Source of the DNA: Planctomycetota bacterium
Lineage (GTDB): Bacteria > Planctomycetota > UBA1135 > GCA-002686595
Length of the DNA stretch: 57,741 bases
Direction: 5' to 3'
NCBI GenBank assembly: GCA_029259595.1
Contig: JAJDEW010000118.1
Coordinates: forward strand, 1-57,741
Positions 53,440 to 57,741 of the stretch are shown piece by piece. The notes below the pieces were generated by a model. The model saw only the letters and a list, made by a program, of their open reading frames with translations, searched no databases and had not been told where the DNA came from. The position numbers and the translations under genes were made by a program. Numbering within the stretch: position 1 is the stretch's first letter; the number at the start of each line of letters is the position of its first letter.

Positions 53440-55236
53440 GTGAACGTGCAACAGCCCCAATCGAAACGCAGGCCCGACCGTAGGGTGGTGCGCGCGTCCG
53501 CCACGGCGCTCGTCCTGACCCTGGCCTTCGTGCTCGCGAGCTTCATACAGGCCGGCCGCACGCGCGTCTCGGCCCAGCTCAGCACCGGAGTCGCGCGCTT
53601 CGGCGAGCGTGTGCGCCTGATCGTGACGGCCGAGAACGCCCGGCAGGCGCAACTGCTCGAGCTGCCGAAGGTCGAGGGCCTGGACCTGTCCCTGCAAGGG
53701 CCGCCGGCGATGGAGCGCGGCTCCAACTTCGTCAACGGCCGCAGCACCTCCTGGCAGCACTGGCGCTGGACGATCCTGGTGCGGCCGCTCTCGAGCGGCG
53801 ACTTCGAGATTCCGCCGCTCGAGCTCGACGCGGACGGCGCTCGCTATTCGACGAAGAGCGTCAGCCTGCAAGTCGTCGAGGACCTGCGGGGCGCCGACCT
53901 CGGTTTCCTCGAGATCGAGGCCCAGCCCGAACGGGTGGTCGAGGGCCAACCCTTCTCGGTCGTGCTGCGCTTCGGTTGGTACGAGCGGGTCGAGGTCGAC
54001 TTCGCGAACTTGTCCTTGCCGTGGTGGGATCAACTGCCCGGCGCGCTCGAGCTCGAGAGTCCCGAACCACCGCCGGGGACGCGCTTGATCACCGGCGTGC
54101 AGATCAACGATCGGGAGTCCGTCTCGGTCGAAGAGCTGGAGTCGCGCAGCATCGACGGACGTGCCTTCCGCCAGATGCGGCTCGTGAAGAGCCTCCTGCC
54201 ATCGCGCTCCGGCACCCTCGAGTTTTCGACGAGCGTCCTCGAGTTCGGGGAGTTCGTCGAGCGTCGCAGTGTCTTCAGCTCGCGCGTCGCCAAGGGCAAG
54301 AGCTTCTTCGTTCCGCAACCGGCCTTCACGCTCGAGGTCGTACCTCTCCCGGAAGAAGGGCGACCGTTCGAGTTTTCGGGTGCGGTCGGCACGATCCACG
54401 CGTCGGCCAGCGTCGATCAGCGCGACATTCGCGTAGGCGATTCGGTCAAGCTGACCGTCGATTGGACCGGTGCGGGCAACCTCGAGTTCTTCGCCGCCCC
54501 GGACCTCGCCCGGGACGATGCCTTCGCGGGCTTCCGCGTCTACGGCCGCACGGAAGAGAAGAGCTTCGATCGGCGTCGCGTGGTCTACGACCTGGCCGCC
54601 CTCGACGATACGATCGACGCGATTCCACCGGTGCTCCTGTCCGTCTTCGACCCCGTCGACGCGGCCTACGAGACGGTTCGAACCGAGGCGATCCCCTTGC
54701 GCGTGCGCCCGCTGGAAGGAGCGGTCGAACTAGACGTGCCCGAAGCCAAGCGCTTCGAGCTGGACATCGAGGACATCGACGCCACGCCGCTCACGACAGG
54801 CGCGGAGGGGCGACTCACCGCGCCGTCCGACCTGGCCCTGCTCGGGTTGGCCTGCGGCCTGCCCTTGGCCTGGCTCGGCGCGCACGTCGCCGTTCGCCGG
54901 CGCCGGGGGGATCCCGATGCACCGCTCGAGCGCCGCCGTCGGCGTGCGCGCCGCGAGCTCGAACGCCGCCTGGCGCGCAGCGAGGATCCGGTCGCGATCT
55001 ACACGGCCTTCACCGGCTTCCTCGCAGCGCGCACACGCGAGCCCGACGAAGCCTGGCTGGGTCGCCGCGTGCGGGACTGGGAAGCGGAGCAGACGGCCGC
55101 GCTCGACGACAGCGTGCGGGACGAGCTCGACTCCCTGCTCGCCCGCCTCGACCGCGCCGCCTGGGCGGACGGTCCGCGCGTGGAGCCCGACGAACTCCGT
55201 GCGTCAGCACGGCGGCTCTCGCGGGGAGGACTCTGA
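53440..55236 (+). CDS. BatD-family protein
   Basis: The 598-residue protein has an N-terminal membrane anchor (about 22-42), several beta-sandwich domains (about 45-450), a second membrane helix (about 462-485) and a cytoplasmic helical tail. The opening V-S-A-Q-L-S-T-G-V-A-R-F-G-E-R-V-R-L matches the oxygen-tolerance BatD domain. GTG 53440 follows AGGAGA. The stop (TGA 55234-55236) shares its last base with the next start. Confidence 0.87.
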   Translation: MNVQQPQSKRRPDRRVVRASATALVLTLAFVLASFIQAGRTRVSAQLSTGVARFGERVRLIVTAENARQAQLLELPKVEGLDLSLQGPPAMERGSNFVNGRSTSWQHWRWTILVRPLSSGDFEIPPLELDADGARYSTKSVSLQVVEDLRGADLGFLEIEAQPERVVEGQPFSVVLRFGWYERVEVDFANLSLPWWDQLPGALELESPEPPPGTRLITGVQINDRESVSVEELESRSIDGRAFRQMRLVKSLLPSRSGTLEFSTSVLEFGEFVERRSVFSSRVAKGKSFFVPQPAFTLEVVPLPEEGRPFEFSGAVGTIHASASVDQRDIRVGDSVKLTVDWTGAGNLEFFAAPDLARDDAFAGFRVYGRTEEKSFDRRRVVYDLAALDDTIDAIPPVLLSVFDPVDAAYETVRTEAIPLRVRPLEGAVELDVPEAKRFELDIEDIDATPLTTGAEGRLTAPSDLALLGLACGLPLAWLGAHVAVRRRRGDPDAPLERRRRRARRELERRLARSEDPVAIYTAFTGFLAARTREPDEAWLGRRVRDWEAEQTAALDDSVRDELDSLLARLDRAAWADGPRVEPDELRASARRLSRGGL

Positions 55237-56153
55237 TGCGCTTCTTCTGGATCGCACTCCTGCTCTCGTGCGGCGTCGCCACGGCCGCGCCGCTCGCCCC
55301 TGCCGATCCCGCCGTTTCCCACGGGACGAGCGAGCGCGGCGTGGACGTCTGGGGCCTAATGCTCTCGTGGGGCGTCGCCACGGCCATGCCGCTCGTCCCT
55401 GCCGATCCCGTCGCTTCTCACGGGACGAGCGAGCGCTTCGAACGCGGCGTGGACGCCTACCGTCGCGGCCAGTTCGACGAGGCCGAGCGGGTGTGGAAGG
55501 AGCTCTTCGAGACCGAGGACGCGGACGCCGTGCGCGCACAGCTCGCCTACGACCTCGGCAACGCGACCTTCCGTCAGGAGAAGGTGCTCGAAGCGATCGG
55601 TTGGTACACGGCCTGCCTCCGCCTCGCTCCGCGGCACACCGACGCCTGGCGCAACCTCGAGCTCGCGCGCAGCGAGGCCGGACTCGATCCCGCCGATCGC
55701 GGCGACTTGCGCGCGACCGTCGAGCGGTTGCTCACGTCACTCACCGAGGCCGAGGCTCGCTTCCTGGCTCTTTGCGGCCTGCTCGCCTTCGCGCTCGCCG
55801 CCGCTTTCGAGGTCGTCTTCGGCGGGCGTACCGGCCGCGGTCTCCTCATGGCGACGACGCTCCTCGCGGTCGCCTGCGCGCTACCCTGGGGGGTGGCGTC
55901 GACCGGCAGCTCTCGAGATCCGGTGCTGGTGATCGAGCGCGCCGCCGTCGCGCTGCGAAGCGAACCGCGTACGGACCTCGACCCGATCGCCGACATCGAG
56001 CCCGGCACACGCGTCGAACGCATCGACTCCCTGCCCGGTTGGGTGCGCGTGCAGCTGCCCTCGGGCACCCGCGGCTGGGTGAAGGCGGGCGCGGTCTTCG
56101 CCCTCGAGCCGCGGCCCGCCAAGACAGCGGACGGAGTCGGCGCCAGCTCCTGA
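55236..56153 (+). CDS. BatE-like TPR/SH3 membrane protein with duplicated signal region
   Basis: The 305-residue protein has an N-terminal signal, a TPR-type region (about 70-150; F-E-R-G-V-D-A-Y-R-R-G-Q-F-D-E-A), two membrane helices (about 173-193 and 204-222) and a C-terminal bacterial SH3 domain (about 228-290; V-A-L-R-S-E-P and G-W-V-K-A-G). This matches BatE. The first 33 residues after the start are tandemly duplicated (55263 onward), so a second, near-complete signal-like segment follows the first. It shares one base with batD and one with the amidohydrolase gene. Confidence 0.85.
   Translation: MRFFWIALLLSCGVATAAPLAPADPAVSHGTSERGVDVWGLMLSWGVATAMPLVPADPVASHGTSERFERGVDAYRRGQFDEAERVWKELFETEDADAVRAQLAYDLGNATFRQEKVLEAIGWYTACLRLAPRHTDAWRNLELARSEAGLDPADRGDLRATVERLLTSLTEAEARFLALCGLLAFALAAAFEVVFGGRTGRGLLMATTLLAVACALPWGVASTGSSRDPVLVIERAAVALRSEPRTDLDPIADIEPGTRVERIDSLPGWVRVQLPSGTRGWVKAGAVFALEPRPAKTADGVGASS
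55263..55460 (+). repeat. 99-bp in-frame tandem duplication
   Basis: The segment from 55263 is repeated from 55362 with a period of 99 bases. Both translate to L-S-x-G-V-A-T-A-x-P-L-x-P-A-D-P followed by S-H-G-T-S-E-R and R-G-V-D. The copies differ at several codons, so the event is not very recent. The second copy has a short insertion (F-E) before R-G-V-D. Confidence 0.85.
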
Positions 56154-57472
56154 TGCAGCCGCCGCCCCCAGCCGCCGCCCCTACGCCCGACTCAAGCCCC
56201 GTTCGCCGCCGCCGCCTGCGCCTTTCGCGACGCGGCGCGTTGGGACTCGGAGGGGGTGCGCTCGCTGCCCTGATCGGTGTGCGCTTCGCCCTGCCGAGGT
56301 GGTTGCGACCGGGACCCGTACGCACGCTCGACGAGTTGTCTCCCGCGGCGCGCCAGCTTGCGGCCGCAGCCTTCGAAGGCATCGTGCGAGAGCGTATCTG
56401 GGACGTGCACGTCCACGCGGTGGGACTGGGCACGGGCGGAACGGGCTGCTGGGTGAACCCCGACATGCGGAGCCACCTACACCCGATCCAGAAGCTGCAG
56501 TTCGACCTCTACCTCGCAGCCTCGGGTGTGACCGATCCCGACGCGGCCGACGCCCAGTACGTCGATCGCCTGCTGGCCCTGCATCGCGCCTTCAACCCTG
56601 CCGGCAAACTCCTGCTCTTGGCCTTCGACTACCACCGCGATGCAGCTGGCGCGATCGTACGCGAGCTCTCGCCCTTCCACACCCCCGACGACTACGTCCT
56701 GGGCCTCGCCGCGCGCCACGACGACGTGCGCGCCGTGGCCTCGATCCATCCCTACCGCCCCGATGCACTCGACGCCCTCGACCAAGCACACGACCGCGGC
56801 GCCGTCGCGATCAAGTGGCTGCCGAACGCCATGGGGATCGACCCGGCCTCCGCGCAATGCGACCGCTTCTACGCGCGCCTGGCCGACCTGCACCTACCTC
56901 TCCTGACCCACGCCGGTCTGGAAAAGGCCGTGCACGCCGAGGAAGCCCAGGAACTCGGCAACCCCCTACGCCTTCGGCGTGCACTCGAAGCAGGCTGCCG
57001 CGTCATCGTGGCGCACTGCGCCAGCCTGGGCACCGGCGCCGACCTCGACCACCCGTCGAACAGATCGGATGCAACCCGACCCCCCGTGCCCTGCTTCGAC
57101 CTCTTCCTGCGACTCATGGCCGAAGAGCGCTACCGAGGCCTGCTGTTCGCCGACATCTCCGCCCTGACCCTGGTCAACCGCTCCGGCCGACCACTCCTCG
57201 AGATGCTCCGACGCACCGATCTGCACGACCGACTCGTCAACGGATCGGACTATCCGCTCGTCGCAATCGACCCGGTCATCAACCTCCGGCTCCTGGTCAA
57301 GAAGGGAGTCCTGGACGGGTCCGAACGAAGCGCGCTTCGAGAACTGTTCGAGGCCAACCCGCTGCTGTTCGACTTCGTGCTGAAACGACGGCTGAGGGTG
57401 ATGACGGAGGGGGAGGGGAAGGGGAAGGGATTCGCCCCCCAAATCTTCGAATCGATGGTCCAACTGAACTGA
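56153..57472 (+). CDS. Amidohydrolase-2 family metal-dependent hydrolase, probably Tat-exported
   Basis: The 439-residue protein has a twin-arginine-like signal: S-R-R-G-A-L-G-L-G-G after several arginines (about 20-45). The TIM-barrel metallohydrolase pattern is visible: H-V-H (86/88), T-H-A-G (H253), V-A-H-C (H288) and G-S-D-Y-P (D366). The family includes decarboxylases and lactone or amide hydrolases. It begins on the last base of batE's stop, so it is co-translated with the Bat operon, an unusual addition. Confidence 0.87.
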   Translation: MQPPPPAAAPTPDSSPVRRRRLRLSRRGALGLGGGALAALIGVRFALPRWLRPGPVRTLDELSPAARQLAAAAFEGIVRERIWDVHVHAVGLGTGGTGCWVNPDMRSHLHPIQKLQFDLYLAASGVTDPDAADAQYVDRLLALHRAFNPAGKLLLLAFDYHRDAAGAIVRELSPFHTPDDYVLGLAARHDDVRAVASIHPYRPDALDALDQAHDRGAVAIKWLPNAMGIDPASAQCDRFYARLADLHLPLLTHAGLEKAVHAEEAQELGNPLRLRRALEAGCRVIVAHCASLGTGADLDHPSNRSDATRPPVPCFDLFLRLMAEERYRGLLFADISALTLVNRSGRPLLEMLRRTDLHDRLVNGSDYPLVAIDPVINLRLLVKKGVLDGSERSALRELFEANPLLFDFVLKRRLRVMTEGEGKGKGFAPQIFESMVQLN

Positions 57473-57520
57473 TGCGCTTGACTGGTGTTCGCCTTGTTGC
57501 AAAGTCCTGATCTTGACCGA

Positions 57521-57739
57521 TCAGCCGACGAGGCCAATCCGACTCCTACGCTTCCAGCTCGCCACGGTCCGACCCCCAGAGGCCAGTGGGTGCACACTGT
57601 CCTGCCCCCAGTCCTGCCGCCAGCTCAAAAGCTCCGTCACCTTCAGCCTCCGGGGAACGAATCCCAGCAGCTGAGCCGGTGACTCCTCGTCGAAGTTGAA
57701 GCGCCGCCGAACGTAGTTGCGCCACGTCCCCCACAGGGC
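57521..57739 (-). CDS. 3' end of an unidentified gene running off the window
   Basis: An open frame enters from the right edge and ends at a TGA (57523-57521), giving 72 C-terminal residues and no start. It has A-L-W-G-T-W-R-N-Y-V-R-R-R-F-N, E-S-P-A-Q-L-L-G-F and L-L-S-W-R-Q-D-W-G. From memory this resembles short proteins associated with transposases in Planctomycetota, but I cannot confirm it. Convergent with the amidohydrolase, with a 48-base gap. Confidence 0.5.
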   Translation of the reverse strand, partial: ALWGTWRNYVRRRFNFDEESPAQLLGFVPRRLKVTELLSWRQDWGQDSVHPLASGGRTVASWKRRSRIGLVG

Positions 57740-57741
57740 CA

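Overview
The window is a GC-rich bacterial chromosome segment, roughly two-thirds G+C by eye. Its gene content fits Planctomycetota best: a tricorn-type protease, BlaI/M56 pair, MoxR/DUF58/VWA (Bat) operon, LamG and carboxypeptidase-regulatory-like secreted proteins, a multihaem lipoprotein, a PEP/IPTL-CTERM-like tail and an ExbB/ExbD/toroid cluster. This assignment is inferred from family content only. No rRNA, tRNA or CRISPR was seen. Coding is dense on both strands, operon genes often overlap by 1-4 bases, and GTG or TTG starts are common.

Region 1 (1-7436) is bounded by two inverted copies of a short MITE-like element, the first cut by the window edge. Between them lie a thioredoxin-fold gene with an in-frame TGA, an SGNH hydrolase, a seven-haem TPR lipoprotein, a small secreted protein, a VTT-family membrane protein and a serine beta-lactamase-like hydrolase. 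The TGA sits exactly where the first cysteine of a CxxC redox motif should be, is followed by an open continuation of the domain, a GGTC-loop hairpin resembling a bacterial SECIS and a terminator. This is most simply read as a UxxC selenoprotein (202-1296), and it is the main discovery in the window.

Region 2 (7437-16322) has small accessory genes, two carboxypeptidase-regulatory-like secreted proteins, DUF1697, pirin, a voltage-gated-type K+ channel with a zinc ribbon, and a methyltransferase. It ends in an 818-base gene-free stretch holding two inverted 106-base copies of a four-hairpin repeat. Their differences fall only in loops or as one compensatory pair change.

Region 3 (16323-34387) holds a metzincin/LamG protein coupled to a DUF255 (YyaL) protein, a CTERM protein, a cysteine-motif repeat protein, a VWA gene pair, a FadD-type ligase, and an operon of ExbB, ExbD and a very large PD40/toroid protein. 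Region 4 (34388-43695) continues on the minus strand with a large TPR protein, a coiled-coil protein, an M56/BlaI pair with a candidate operator, and two more secreted proteins.

Region 5 (43868-57741) carries the tricorn-like protease and an almost continuous plus-strand operon MoxR-DUF58-membrane protein-BatA-VWA-BatC-BatD-BatE-amidohydrolase, followed by the 3' end of a minus-strand gene. Across the window, at least eight genes have a TAnnnT -10-like hexamer ending 6-11 bases before the start codon with no Shine-Dalgarno sequence, which suggests frequent leaderless transcription.
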